A stretch of DNA of 48,428 nt, taken from positions 43,402,001 to 43,450,428 of the forward strand of contig OX485804.1 of the NCBI GenBank assembly GCA_950295325.1, written 5' to 3'. Below, one piece after another: positions 20,772 to 33,449 of this stretch. Position 1 is the stretch's first letter; the number at the start of each line of letters is the position of its first letter. The notes below the pieces were generated by a model, which saw nothing but the letters and a program-made list of their open reading frames with translations, made no database searches and was not told the origin of the DNA. Source of the DNA: Polytrichum commune. Lineage: Eukaryota > Streptophyta > Polytrichopsida > Polytrichales > Polytrichaceae. The translations under genes were made by a program, and so were the position numbers.

Positions 20772-21243
20772 GGGCCACTTCACACACGAGCCAAGAGCCG
20801 TGACCATGAAATTATGAGAGCCCAAAGAAAGTCTCCGAAGGCCGTCCCAACACACCTCCAAAATCATGTAGTGTGGGCACAGGCCCTCAAATGTAGTGCG
20901 AAGTCATATGTGACCAGGCCCTCAACGAAATGTTATTTTAATGAATTCCCATTCATGCAAGGTGCTCACACACGACAAAATGTAATAAATCAGCGCCTGG
21001 TTTTGTGTTAGGCATACCTCCAAGAGACGGTCTCTGAAAATAGTCCAAGTGACCATGAAACGCGATCCATTTGATGTCATGTAGGAATCCATGTAGACTT
21101 TACATCTATCTTGCGTTCCCTTGCTCTGTTGGACCCACAAGCACAAGTGTGGAACGAACTTGGACCGGCTCCGCCTTTTCCACCAATGAGAGTGCTTGAA
21201 GTGCAATGGTCATGGACCCTCAGTCTCGTGTGTGAAGTGACCC
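20772..21243. mobile_element. PIF/Harbinger-type MITE, copy 2 (inverted)
   Basis: The ends are GGGCCACTTCACACACGAG and GTGTGTGAAGTGACCC, flanked on both sides by TAA (20769-20771 and 21244-21246). The internal sequence matches the copy at 6344-6835 in reverse orientation, for example GGCATACCTCCAAGAGACGG against the CCACCTCTTGGAGGTGGG region there. 472 bp, no transposase. Confidence 0.85.
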
Positions 21244-21490
21244 TAAGTTACGGGCCCGTTTGATACTCTTTAATCTGGGTACTTAAAGTTCGCCCTATTG
21301 TGTGTTGGGTTTGTCTGTGCAGGAGGGAAGAAAAAAAAAAATTAAAATCTCGCTGCTGTCTATTTGTGTCTGTGTCTGCGGCTATGGCTGCATCTCTCTC
21401 TCTCTTCCTCTCTCTCTCATCCACCAAGTGGGTTGCCTCACATAAAGTCATGGATAATTAGTTCAACTTAACCCTTAACTTAGTAACCAC

Positions 21491-21600
21491 TACATAACAT
21501 TATTAGGTAGTGTGCTTTCGTTCATATGGGTCCTAAGAATATAACCATGGGATTCCCCAACCATGAACGAACATACACTACTTAATAAATGTTATGTATG
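21491..21600. mobile_element. Short MITE with about 39-bp TIRs
   Basis: TACATAACATTATTAGGTAG at 21491 mirrors CTTAATAAATGTTATGTATG ending at 21600, continuing inward to CGTTCATATGG and CCATGAACG. The loop is only about 30 bp. It directly abuts the fold-back element that follows. The target duplication is not clear. Confidence 0.7.
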
Positions 21601-21601
21601 C

Positions 21602-22088
21602 ACGTTTTTTACATTTTCATATCCCTTTGTGATATTTACTTATTTATTTATTTATTTTCTCACTTTATACTAGATGGCAGTATGAAACACCCTTCATCAA
21701 ATCTTTTCAAGAAGCTTCATGTGGGTGTATGAAATCGTAACCTTCCAAGACAACGAGCTATCGCGCTCTGCCATATGATCACATCACAGTGTATGTTCAC
21801 GCTGTAAAATTTCAAAATATCGTGTGTATGGGAGACCCAAATTTGGTTTCAAAAGCCTTTAGGAGTCGGTACTTTCAAATACTACAACATAACCATACAT
21901 TGTGATGTGATTACATGGCAGAGAGAGATGGCTCGTTGTCGTGCAAGGTTGCGATTTCCTACACCCACACGAAGCTTCTTGAAAAGATTTGATGAAGACT
22001 TATACTGCCATCCAGTATAAGTGAGACATATCTATATATATCTATATATATCTATAACACAAAGGGATATGAAACTGGTGAAAAGCGT
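21602..22088. mobile_element. Fold-back element, arms about 195 bp
   Basis: The left arm (21602-21800) and right arm (about 21890-22088) are reverse complements: TTTCATATCCCTTTGTG, GATGGCAGTAT, CATCAAATCTTTTCAAGAAG and ATGATCACATCACA all have mirror words. The centre is about 90 bp. The arms differ by microsatellite type, TTTA repeats on the left and TATATC repeats on the right (22030-22057). No coding capacity. Confidence 0.8.
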
Positions 22089-22097
22089 ATAAGGGGG

Positions 22098-23560
22098 GTG
22101 AAAGTAACTGACCTGACGTGTGGCTATGTTTATAGGCTTTGTCGTCACTCCACGATGATGGTATCATCGGTAAGCTTAGGGTTGAGTCTGTGTGGGCCCT
22201 GCTTCGAAGAAGCTGGAGAGCTCATCATTTCAGTAGAAGCCCAGAAAGGCAGCGAATCGTTTAGAAACAAGTCTGAGTCCGGCCTGAATCCTTGAACCTG
22301 CTGTCGAAGTTGACTTTTGTGGCACCACAAACTTCACTGTCCTGTCAGATTCTTCAGCATAACTCTTGACTTGATCGATAAAAACCCTGGGTACGTGTTT
22401 CCAAGACCTACTAACTTACCGGATTCGTGTTGTGATCTTTCATCAGCTTCTCTGTTAGAAATTCGAGGTACATTCCAGTGTTGAACGGGTATGTTGTAAA
22501 GTGCATATAGGGGAGGCCTAGTTTTTGAAAATTTCTTGGAAATGTAGAACATCGAGGTATTGATATTACAAAGGTTTTGTATTTTCAAGGTAGGGTATGT
22601 GTATGTGGTCTTGTAAAATTTCTTGAATTTTAGGGTACGTGTTATGGTGTGATTTTTTTTCATATACCAGGGTGCCCGGTGCAAGGGTATGGTATGTCAT
22701 TTTAAGGTTTTTAAGAGAGAATTTAATTATTTAATTATTTAATTATTTAATAAAATAAAAAATCCAAAACAGATGAAGCATGAACTTGAGCAAACTGATC
22801 AAATTGAATCATGATTTGAATTTATCAAATTGTCATGCTTGACTAAGTATTGAATCGGATCAACATGGACTACTTCGACCAACATCAGTTTAATCAAACA
22901 AAGTTGAATTGATAAAAAAACAATCAAACAATGCCCTCAAGCTAAATCTCACTCTAGCTCACCCGCTGCAATCAACTCCTCTTCACTAAATTTGTTTAGC
23001 AAACACAAACCCTAGTTGTTATATGAAGTTGGTGCTTCAAGCAAAGACAAAACATAATTACCTCTTCTTGAAGGTGCAACACCCTCTCTCCCACATTAAT
23101 CAACGTTGCTAGCTTAACCCCAGCAACAAAGCTCCACTACTTGTAGTACGCTGTGCACACAACAAACCCGTACATCGCCGGAAGCAGGCATAATGAACAA
23201 AGACATGCATGTTTAAGGGTTTCCAAGCTCATCGTTGAGCAAGGTACGGGTTAGTGACCAAGTTTAGGGTTGGCAGTGAGTCCAGGGCCCGGGTATGAAC
23301 CTGGTATTTGCGCACTGCTTGGTAGTTCAAGCTGGTATCACAAACCAGTGTACATACCCTTTTACAGACCCGTGTGCGGGACAGATACCCGTTCAACACT
23401 GGTACATTCCATACATTCCTCTCCAATGATGGGTGATTTCCCGAATTCTTGAATTTCAACCAGTTACTTCTCAAACTCAACCGGTTTGTCTATAATTAGC
23501 GGTCGGTTCTCTCCATTTATTGGCACGAAGGATTCATTCAAAGTAAGGTATGTAAGGGTT
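22098..23560. other. No gene seen; repeat fragments
   Basis: Contains recurring GGGTATGTG- and GGGTACGTG-like words (22390-22700), an ATTTA repeat at 22725-22750, and an 18-bp inverted pair, CCAGTGTTGAACGGGTAT, at about 22473 and its complement at about 23387. The 23420-23515 part is a partial family C repeat (ACTCAACCGGTTTGTC). No frame resembles a protein. Confidence 0.45.
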
Positions 23561-23564
23561 CAGC

Positions 23565-25335
23565 CGCACATCTCAGTTAGATTGAGTAATCACTCAAATT
23601 AGTTATATTGTGTCCGCACTGCCGTGGTTAAGAGAGTTAGCTAACATATGAGGTAGCGAACCTATATGAGAGCTAGTCTATCTCACGGTTGCATCATCTA
23701 GTTAGAATCAAGGTTCAAATAGAAGCTATCAAACTAGAAGTTAGTTAACTTTTGGGACCTTGCTTTTGTGAAAAAATCTTAACTCATCCATACCCCTATG
23801 CTTACTAACTTTTTCAAATCAGTAGCTTGATTTTTTTCTTGAATGTCCAGTCCACCTTTCAAATTTTTTTTTCCCCGTCTCTTCTATGTTCCACTACAAG
23901 TTGGACCACACTATTTCTTACATTGTCATAAGTTAAAATGTATATCTAAATAATAAACCATTTTAAATTTATATAAAATGTTAAAATATCATTTAATGTA
24001 CATATTTAGATTATATTAAAAAAATTGTAATTATTTTATTATTTTTTATCATGATGAAACACAATTGATGTGGGGCACAATATCATAATGCATCATAATT
24101 AGTGTCATATTCAGAACTTGGACGAGTTGAACAACACTTCGGTCAATCAACATTAACTCCTCTCTTAAGGGTCTAGCCACACCACCTAGTTAAGAGAATT
24201 AGCTAACTTATGAGTTAGTGAGGGTTAGCTAACCAAAATTCTAGCAAATTAAAATCATGGCCGCACCACCTAGCTAGGAGAAATAGCTAACAATGTGAGT
24301 TAGTGAATCAACTATTGTAGAGGGCTCTCCATTCCAACACAAAATAACTATTTCCCCTCAAAAATTGCCATGTGTCATGCTCGCATTCGCCACGACCCAC
24401 TTGTATCCCACATGAAAACTACATTATGGCACATGCAAAAGTGAAACATGGAGCCCTCTACGGTAACTCATATGCAAGCTAATTGATCGCACGGCCACAC
24501 ATCCCAGTTGCCACTAATCAAAGGTTGACCAATTTAAGAAACGAGTTATGGTTGACCATCCAAAAGTTTTGCTCAACTTGCCCAAGTTTTGATCATAACA
24601 CTAATTACGATACATTATAATTATGTGGGCCACACCATTTGTGTTTCATTTATTAAAAAATATAATTAAATATATATAATATTTTATTTATGAGTTTGGA
24701 TGCTGAAATGCTATTTTAATAATAGTATGTGATTTGAAAACGTGTGCTAGTTTAAGACAATGTAAGAAATAGTGTGGTCCACCTCGTGGCAAAATGGCGA
24801 AGAGATGGGGAAGATGAAAGGCATGCATTCAAGACAAAAACTTGGGCTACTTAGTTGTTGAAGTTAGTTAGCACTAGGGGTATGGATTAGTTAAGATTTC
24901 TTTACAAAAGCAAGGTCCAAAAAGTTAGCTAACTTCTAGTTTGATAAATTTTATTTAAGGTTTAATTTTAACCAGGTGGTGTGACTATGAGATAGAGTAG
25001 CTCTCACATAGGTTATAGATCTACCTCACATGTTAGCTAACTCTTAAATGGGCAATGCATGCATAATATAACTTATTAGAGTGGTTACTTATTCTAATCA
25101 AAGCCTTAAATGGGATATGTGGCTAGACTCTAAATTTGTCAACCTTTGGTCAATGCTAACGGGTATGTGCAACCTTGCGATCGGTGAGCTAGAATATAAG
25201 TAAGTTAACTTCACTAACTCAAATAGTTAGATAACTTTCCTAACTAGGTGGTGTGACCATGATTTTAGTTAGCTAGAATTTTGGTTAGCTAATCTTCACT
25301 AACTCATAGGCTAGTTAATTCTCATAAGTAAGTGG
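23565..25335. mobile_element. Family A elements in head-to-head inverted array
   Basis: The left half (about 23565-24316) matches the family A element at 2823-4920 in direct orientation. The right half (about 24460-25335) is the reverse complement of the same sequence. Examples: GTGGACCACACTATTTC at 23904-23920 (first base T in this copy) and GAAATAGTGTGGTCCAC at 24765-24781; GCAAGGTCC at 24909 mirrors GGACCTTGC at 23755. A small MITE lies at the centre. Without that MITE the pair would form a stem of about 700 bp. Confidence 0.75.
24319..24460. mobile_element. Small MITE at the centre of the inverted array
   Basis: The ends are AGAGGGCTCTCCATTCCAAC and, reverse-complemented, AGAGGGCTCCATGTTTCAC. 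About 140 bp, no frame. It sits exactly where the two inverted family A halves meet. The target duplication is unresolved (possibly TA). Confidence 0.55.
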
Positions 25336-25339
25336 TGAT

Positions 25340-26590
25340 GCCCTAATTAGATGATAGATAAGTCACTACAATGTTGTAGTTAAGTTACAACCCGACAACA
25401 AACATATTTAATTAAGTTGAACAAGTAAACTGCTTGGTAAGTGACAATGATTGCAACTGTAAATTTGTAATCCCCCCAAAAAATTATAAGGAGTAACAAA
25501 TAATGTTGGGTTAACATTAAGTGTTGGTGAAACTATACCACGGTTTACAATTGGTATTGAGCAACACGGGTAATATTGGTGACACTAAATATCATATTCA
25601 CTGTAGCTTTGCCTAGGCCAATTTGAGATTTAGGACAGTTCCATGCGCATACCCCAATTTAAATTTTAAAAATTCTCACAAAGTTTTTGAGATGGCAAGA
25701 GAAGGTCCCAAAAGTTTCACCCAACTTTCAAATTAGGCTTCACTACATGACAAGCTAACGAAGCTAACGAGCTGAAGTTTTCTCAATGAAGGGTCGAACC
25801 CAGAGGATCATCTCTTTGTGAGGGACTTTATGAATATTTCTATTAATTCCAGACTCAGTATTCAACATAGTTGAAGGGGGGGGGAACTATATGACCATTT
25901 AGCAAGCTTGAGAATTTTTACTATGATAATAAACAAGATATTAATATGAGCCCTAAAATTTATGAGGAAAATGACTACAACCAAGGTTTGGAGTTGTCAA
26001 TCACCTTGCACTAGTTGCATGTTTCATATCTAGCAAGAAGTAGGCGTGTTGCTAAAAATGCCCACTCAAGGTACCAATAAAAATCTCAACGGTGTTATTA
26101 CAACAAAAGCGAAATTGGCATGAACATGTGAGATTAAGAGAAGAAATGACGATCTTAGTGGGATTAGCGTGATTGAAATGCCCGTTTGACCCACCCTTGG
26201 TATTATGTTCACTAGATATAATATCAATGATGCAGGACTACTAACCCCTCTCAGGGTGGGCACTATAGTAACCATGTTAACCAAAGTGACCATGGGAACT
26301 AAGTGACTAGATGATCTTTGTATTGGTGGGGTTAGTGTGTTTGTGGTGTTGTAGGGGTATGCGATCACTTTTCTTTGTGAGGTGGCTGCCGAGTCATAGG
26401 ACTTCTCAGTGGTTCATGGTATGTGAGGGTTAGTATCACATGTCTAGTGGTCCGGGTTTGATCCATGATGGCCTTGTACGAGCATTGTATTGTGATGTAA
26501 CTAACTTGGAATATGCTATGTGAGTTACTTGGCAGGAAAGTTGTATCCTATAGCCACCAACCCCTACCGTAAGTTGTGACAATTCCTTAG
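25340..26590. other. Probable LINE 3' region and flank
   Basis: On + this stretch becomes G/T-rich from about 26400 onward, as in the LINE that follows, so part of it may be the LINE's 3' untranslated region. The frame at 26066-26368 on - has no recognisable domain. Confidence 0.35.
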
Positions 26591-26619
26591 CCAATGTCAA
26601 CATTTATTCTTTTGCAATC

Positions 26620-27390
26620 CTAATTATTTATTGGTTGGTGGGTTATTGGGATTGCTAATGGTAGTTGTGTGTCTATTGGTAGTGGTTTGTTGTTTTCTAT
26701 CCTCCTTTTGTGTAGAATTATGGACATAGCATATTGTATGGCGACGACGTTAATTTCCTCAAATGCGTATTTGATGTTTAGCTTAGGGATTTTAAATGTT
26801 GTTTCAAAACTTTCCATAGAAGGGGTGTGTGTGGTTGCCATAGCACTTGCTGTGATGACTATTAGTGAATCTACCCTCCATCCTCTCCTGATAATATTAT
26901 TTATTAGTGGTTTATATATATTTTTTCTCCAGGTTATAGTTTCATATGGTATTATATCATTACAGTATGTGAATTCATTGAATTGTATTGTTAGGTTATC
27001 ATTAGGTTCCGTTGGTGGTGAAGATTGATATGGTACTTATTTCAAACATAGAAGGTATGGTTTAAATATGGCATTGCAGTGATATCTTTGTTGGCCACAC
27101 GTGCAAGGGAATAGCCATGGGGGATTGTGTTTTTTGGGGGATCATTATTGAACGTGCATGCATTCATGAGAACATAGCATCTTGACTTTCTTGATGCCAC
27201 TATAAGTTTTTCTAATTCCCATAATTTTTTGTGTGTCTTTTGGTTCTGAAGACATGTATGTGGTGTTGTTTGCACTTTAGATGTACATGTATGAGATTTA
27301 CATATGGGGCATGTGATTGATGGGAAGGCCTCCCTGCCGAAGAACATTTTTTTCCTGGTGTTCCCCATGTATTGACTATGTCTCAAATTT
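26620..27390 (-). pseudogene. LINE C-terminal region with CPIC motif
   Basis: On - the sequence reads RHSQYMGNTRKKMFFG, then SITCPICKSH, then RCYVLMNACTFNNDPPKNT. After a frame change come EFTYCNDIIPYETITW and SLIVITASAMATTHTPSM, ending about 26620. This follows RNase H directly, as in related LINE polyproteins. The Cys pair suggests a metal-binding knuckle. Broken by stops and at least one frameshift. Confidence 0.65.
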
Positions 27391-27689
27391 AGAAGACATG
27401 TTTTTTTTAAAGTAAATTATGTTTTTGATTGTCTAAATTGTTTTTGGTAGCTCATCATCTATTTTCTCATTGGCTATACATTTATCTATGTTGGGATATA
27501 ATATGGGGATCATTTCTAGATTTATATTCTTATCATATTTCGTGAGATATTTTCCAAGGAATCTAATAGGTCATTTTTCAAGGGTTATTCCCATTGACGG
27601 CCAATCTCTTTGGTAATAGTACAGTGTTTAGTGGGCAAATTCATATGGTTGTGAGGCATTGGAGTGTTCTTTTGATGTACCCTTTTTAG

Positions 27690-28105
27690 CAAGTATGTCA
27701 GCTTCTTTGTTTCATGTGATGTTTGCATGTGCTCTTACTTTGTATAGTGTTGTGAGTTGAGTTCTTTGTATAAGGAAGTTAACTATTTCTTCTAAAATGG
27801 TTTTATCAGAGTGGGTGTTGTGTAGTGTGGGGTGTTTTATTTGGTTTTTGATCACATATAGACCATTAAGGCAGTTTGTGAAGACATGTGCGGGTTCATT
27901 TGGGAAGTCTTTATTTATTATTATAAGGTTGTAATGTATGGCCATTAATTATGCTCTAAATATGTTTTGTAGGCCTGGTAATCGTATTGCAATTTTAATA
28001 TTTTGTGGTTATATATACCGTATCCAGCTTCTTCCCATAGCTAGATGTCTCCCTTTTTTTTTGGAGGGTTAAAGAATCCATCCGTGTAAACACACATGAT
28101 TGGGG
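27690..28105 (-). pseudogene. LINE RNase H domain, inactivated
   Basis: Starts with CVYTDGFF (first catalytic Asp near 28084). The conserved Glu position in RA-LMAIHY is a TAA stop (27949-27951). The second Asp position in VFTNCLNGLYVI is Asn (27874-27876). The final block VRAHANIT-NKEADILAK keeps its Asp, but a stop replaces the preceding residue. The middle block KTILEEIVNFLIQRTQLTTL is well preserved. Two of the catalytic positions are lost. Confidence 0.8.
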
Positions 28106-30060
28106 GGAGAATTTTAGTGGTGTTTCGTTCTCCTAGTTTGGGATTGGTGGGATTGTATTATGGGGGTGTGTATTTGGGATTAGGTAAGTGAGGGCATTTC
28201 ATGTTTTACTTTTGTTGACTTCTATATTTTGTGGGGTAGGAGGGGCAATTTGTGTGATTAGGTAGGTTATGTTAAGGTTGTTGCATGTATTTTTTATTGT
28301 GTCTATTTGTTATGTGGTACTGATGCTATTATTCCAATGATGTACGCAAAGAATTCTTACAGTAAGTGGTTCTATACGTGGCTCATTGAGTTATGGTGGT
28401 TTAGTTGGTTCCTCATATTTAGTGGTATCTGCTGGTATGTGAGTAATTACATGTGTATGGGAAGGGGCCTAAATATGGGGTGAAATTTTGATATCATGTT
28501 ATATATGGGATGGTAAGTATTGTGGTGGTATTTGGGTCGTGTTTAGTTGTTAGTTTGGCTCAATATATGATTTTTGGGGCTTTAGTTTCATTATGAGGGT
28601 GAGCATAACCTATTACTTGCCATCTATGTCAAAATGTGTTACCAACAGATCCAAAATTTTTTGTCTATAGGAAATGGCGAGAATAACTTTGTTAGATGAG
28701 TGGAGCATGTGACTGGTGAAGAGAAGTAGGAGTGTGTAATATTAAAGGATGTTGTGATGTGGTCTAGTAGTGCTTTGGGTAGGACATGGTGTGAGTTTTT
28801 GAGTGGGTCATTTTTCGGGATTTTGTGTTTATACCTTTGATATGGCTAGGTTATTTCTATTTCAAATGATTGGGTGGGGGGTATTAAGTCATGTGGTTGG
28901 TATAGGATTCGATTGTATTGGTTCCACAACTATAGAAGTATGTTGTAGAGAATAGTTATATGATGTTTGTTTGTTTTGTCATATATGTGGGTGGTGTCAT
29001 TTTGTACTTGGATTTTGTTTGCATTAGCATTGATTTTTTTTTTCATGGTTGCATTCATGTGTTGAGATATTTACGAGGGGGATGTTTAAGGGTGGAGATA
29101 TGTGTCTTGGATCTTTGTTTTGGGTAAAAAAATCATTTGTTTTTATGGTATTTTTGTATATTGTTTGTTGTTTTTTTGGTAAAGTATGTGAGTATTATAT
29201 TTGTATTGTGTTGTATGATGCTTGGGAGATTATAGGGAAATAGTTTCTCTTGTGGGAGTTTTTTGTTGTTGTAGATTGTGTCATTGGGTAGTATCCATTG
29301 GCGTAGGTATGTGTGTTGTATTTTTTATAATATTGTATTTATCTTTGGTTGGTTTTTGCAATGGTCTATTATTAAGTGTATAGGGTATCTTATTGGGTTG
29401 TCTTTTATGTGTGCGGGTGTGGTCAGATGTATTAGATGTGGTGGGGCTGGTGGATGTGTGAGGATCTATTTGTTTAATGGTTCTATATTATGTTCCATTA
29501 TAATGTATTTTTGTTTTAGTGTGCATGGCGGATAATGGTCTTGGCATGGTCTTTGACAATTTCCATTTTGGGTGGCATAATAGTTGTTATGTTGTTTTTA
29601 GTGCTTGTTTTATCAAGTGTGTTGATTTTTTTGTAATAGTTTGTATGCTCAGTACGGGACATCAAGTGTGTGTCATTTCGTAGAGTGAGTTTTTTTATGT
29701 TATATATATTTTTAGGAATAATTTGTGTATGTATTTTAGGTTTTGAGTAGAAAGGTTTTTTGGGGGTGGTGTTGTGGATAGTTTATGCCATTCTTTTTCA
29801 AGTGATGTTGCTTCTAAGGACACTTTTCTATTTCGCTTCTGAGATGGGCTTCACTTGTTATTTTGATAAGGTATATTGTTCTAGTGGCGGGCGATTGGTT
29901 ACAGTAGTGGTGTTTGGTTCTAGGTATATTTTATGTGAGATTAAGAACATGGATCGCTTCATCCAAGCGACAAGAGCTTTTTGGTGTCTAGGTAAACACA
30001 TTTTTTTGAGGAAGGTGGAAAATGCGACAAGTTATTCTATAGCTTTATCTTGAAATCTAA

Positions 30061-31397
30061 TTAATTAATCCACTTCAAAATGGCATCAAAGACTTCAACT
30101 TAGTCTACTATAGTGGGATGTAGTGGACATAATAAGGAGGTTGATTTTACTAGCGCCTTCTCATCATAATGGAAGGCTCATTAATTTGGACACTATGAAA
30201 TGTGGGCCTTGTTGTGGGAATCTACACCCATTAGTTCTACAGTAGGGAGAAGTTGTATAAAGATGGTAAAGGCATAAAGGTAGAAGTGCCCGATTCCGTT
30301 GTGTCTCAAAGTGGGCAACTACGTGTTTCATAATCAATAGTACACTAAAAAGGATAACACTAAATACGAACACGTACACTAAATGTCAACAACCTTGTGA
30401 AAGTAAGTAACATTAAATGTAAATTCAAACACTAAATATCAATTATGGTAATATGTGGAAGTTACATGTTTGAATATAGTGTTAGTAAGGATATGAAATC
30501 CATGTTTCAAAGGATGAGAGGTGGCAGAAGGGAAGGTAGCAACACATTTATGTCTAACACTAATTGTCAAGGAATTGAAAATTAGATTTGAACATGGTAG
30601 GGTGGTAACAACATTAAATATAATCAAACATTAAATATCCTTTTTAACGTAGTGATATTATTATAAGAACTATAAAATCACAACTTATTAGTTAAAAGAG
30701 ACCCGAAGAAAACAAAAAAAGTAGACCCTTGCCACTATTGACTTTGAAGAGCCTTTGTAGCCAACCACTTTAGCTTGCAAAGAAACCCTGACCCTCGTCA
30801 ATCGTGTCTAAATCACATGATATGAAAATTTCCAATAAACCAAATTATGCCAACCTCCTCGTGTACTTATTCAATAAGTTTTCCGTGTGTAGTTCCAAGC
30901 ACATTCAAGGTCTCTACATAGTGCTTAAATTGTCTATTTTAGGCTATTTCCCTAAATTACTTTCTTGAATTCATCATTTGGAATTCAACATGAAGTTGAT
31001 GTGGAATGCAAAGACAAGGTCTTCTTGCCATAGCAGTCAACCATGGCCAATGGCTTCGCAAGTTGTAAAGTGTGTGACATATGTAGCTTACATCATACAC
31101 ACACGATAGCATGCAAGCGGTCAAACTTTTGTGGCCATATAGAACAAATACATGGCAATAATCAAGTTATAAATGCTTCCAACGGACACATTGAGCACTA
31201 TGAAAGGACGTGCTCAAAAAGTTTGTTTTAATCTCTTGAAATATTTGAGCACATCCATTGAGAGGCTAACGTAATTGAGTCAATGAATTTTTGACACCGT
31301 GTAATTTAGTTGTGAATAATGATAGTCAAGTAGACAAACAACTCGTACAATGTTCTAGGAAGCTTCATTAGTCGCACGATTGAATTTGTCCAACAAC
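30061..31397. other. stretch without recognised gene
   Basis: AT-rich. The words CACTAAAT and ATTAAATAT recur between 30355 and 30640, and once more near 25578, without a regular period. No protein-like frame. Confidence 0.4.
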
Positions 31398-31399
31398 TA

Positions 31400-31863
31400 C
31401 CGTAGCTCTCAAGTAGCTTGGGCACCTTTCTGCCTAATAATCAATTAAAGTGCAAAAGTAAGCTAGGCAATCCATAAAATAATATTCTAAATTTGGGCGG
31501 ATTAAAAAAGTAATTTAAAACAAGTTAGACATTCATCCAAGTCATTTCTATAATTCATGGATGGCTTTCCTAATTTCATCAATGTCAGTTATGATTAACT
31601 TAAACACTTCTCTTAACCAACATTCCTTACCCTAAAGTTTACAGTCTTTTACTTGTCTGTCAAGCTTCTGCTTGGCAATAGACTTTGCTTTTATTTCATG
31701 CTACTTTGTCGGATTCTAGTGAATGTCACTTGCGATATTGTGATTTCAGGTACTTTTTGAATGCTATTTCAAATTTTTTGGACACTCAGTGAAATTAATT
31801 TCCCATAAATTCAAGTAGCTTTAAAATTAATTATTTTCAGCCCAAGCTACTAGAGAGCTACGG
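31400..31863. mobile_element. TA-flanked TIR element, CCGTAG family, copy 1
   Basis: The ends are CCGTAGCTCTCAAGTAGCTT and, reverse-complemented, CCGTAGCTCTCTAGTAGCTT, continuing to GGGC. TA lies on both sides (31398-31399 and 31864-31865), suggesting a Tc1/mariner-type TA duplication. 464 bp, no transposase. It shares the CCGTAG terminus with the element at 46748. Confidence 0.75.
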
Positions 31864-31865
31864 TA

Positions 31866-33440
31866 GCCCTTTGATTGCACATTGATCGTTCAAATTTATC
31901 CTCTTGTGATGAAGCTCTATTCTTACTCAAATAATGTAGAAGAAGAGTCTATGTTGTAACTCCTCTGGATATTTTCCCAATGAATTTATCACTTATGAAT
32001 TTCTATCTAGCCATTTGAATGTAACGAGCTCTTGAATTTTCCTACACATTGTGATGAACTTAACATATGACAAGCCCACCTCTACCAATAAATTTAGAGT
32101 AAAAGATGACATAGAGAAATTAATGTCTTATACATGGTTCTAATGAAACCAAGCTTACGCAATGGTCTCCCCCAAATAAGTTGCTTAGGCCCCCTTAGGC
32201 CTACCTCATATAGATGCCTTCACCAAGAATCCACAACCATCTATTCAATGAAAACAATCAAAAACTTAAACTCTCAAAGCCATTCAAATGCGGTGGTTTA
32301 TGTGCTTCTTGATAGGAATTGGTAGGGCACCATTCTCATGATCCACTACACCGATTATCCCAATTAGTGTGTGTGGTTGTGGTACAGATTTTTGGTCCAG
32401 GAATAGGTATTTTGGAATTTTGATGAAATCTAAACTCAAAATGTAAAGTAGGATGCAAAGTGAACATTGAAATAGGTGATTAGTGACTAGTTAATGGGAA
32501 TGAGCAAAATGTGACTCATTTACTCACTTAAGTCAAGTCTCAGGAAAGGGAGAGTCGTTTGGGCAGGACTATAGTCATGTGTTCATTGTTTCGAAGAGAC
32601 TCATGAGATCTGGCTACGGAGAGATGTGATAGTTGAAGAAATTAACTCCTGGAATACATAGACAAGGGAGGACAAGGAAGGGGAGTCAATTCCTCTCGAG
32701 AAGAGAGTTTCTCCCATTTGGATAGTTTTTTGAACACTCTTCATGTGGTTGGCTGATCCGGGTGTGAAGCCCTTTTATGATGTATCGGATTCCTCTTAAT
32801 ATAAAAAGTATTACAGATTAATACTCTCCTGTTTCAGTGTTGGTTGAATTACATTACCTGTGATGTTGTTGATGAAAATGTTTTGTCCAACGTAATAGAG
32901 TGTGTGTATGAGTGTTTGAGATAATTGGAACTCTCTTTCGAGAAGGAAGAGATCTTGTTGTGGTGATCGCAGTGAAGTGGACTCAAGGAATAATTCCGAG
33001 GGAACTTCAATCGTAGAATGTCACCATTTGATTGAAGCTGTATATAAGTTTTTTTGCTTGAGTCTTGAATCCCTGTGAAAGGGTAAAGGGACACTACTAG
33101 TTGTTCTGGAGTGTATGAAATTGGGAGTGATGTACTTTGAGAAGTGAATACCCGAATTGTGCATTCTTTCTGTGAAAGGAAATTGTATGACCTGTGAGAG
33201 TTGCACAACAGCGACGACTTCAATGCTTTGATAAAGGATTACAATAATCCAAACCATTGGACTAACTCATTCTCGTGCAAAATTCCCGTGCGTCGCGAGA
33301 CGAGAATTGACTGACCCCTGTTTGTTGTGAAGGATTCCTGTAAATGCCAAGGCGAATGGCTCCAACGGGGGAATCCTAACCATTCTGTTGCGTGCTTTAA
33401 TTCTCGAGAAGAGATTGAGATAGCGAAAACAATGATCGGG
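31866..33440. other. stretch without recognised gene
   Basis: The overlapping - strand frames at 32849-33503 are the longest. One contains RNRMVRIPPLEPFALAFTGI, which looks protein-like, but I cannot assign it to a family. Otherwise no domain, repeat or RNA gene is seen. Confidence 0.35.
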
Positions 33441-33449
33441 GAGAACCAA

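Larger units (their letters stand above)
26600..30060 (-). mobile_element. Decayed LINE (non-LTR retrotransposon) with RNase H
   Basis: On - the order is a poorly preserved upstream part (30060-28150), an RNase H domain (28105-27690), a region with a CPIC motif (27390-27060) and a C-terminal part ending near 26620. The RNase H and downstream blocks resemble LINE-type retroelements that carry RNase H after reverse transcriptase. I could not find an intact reverse transcriptase motif in the upstream part. Many stops and frameshifts. The coding strand is strongly A/C-rich, so the + strand looks G/T-rich. 5' boundary uncertain. Confidence 0.7.

Noticed and set aside
29278-30053. + strand frames of 85 and 97 codons with Val/Phe/Tyr/Gly-rich translation
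   Set aside because: They arise from the G/T-rich antisense of the LINE on the minus strand.
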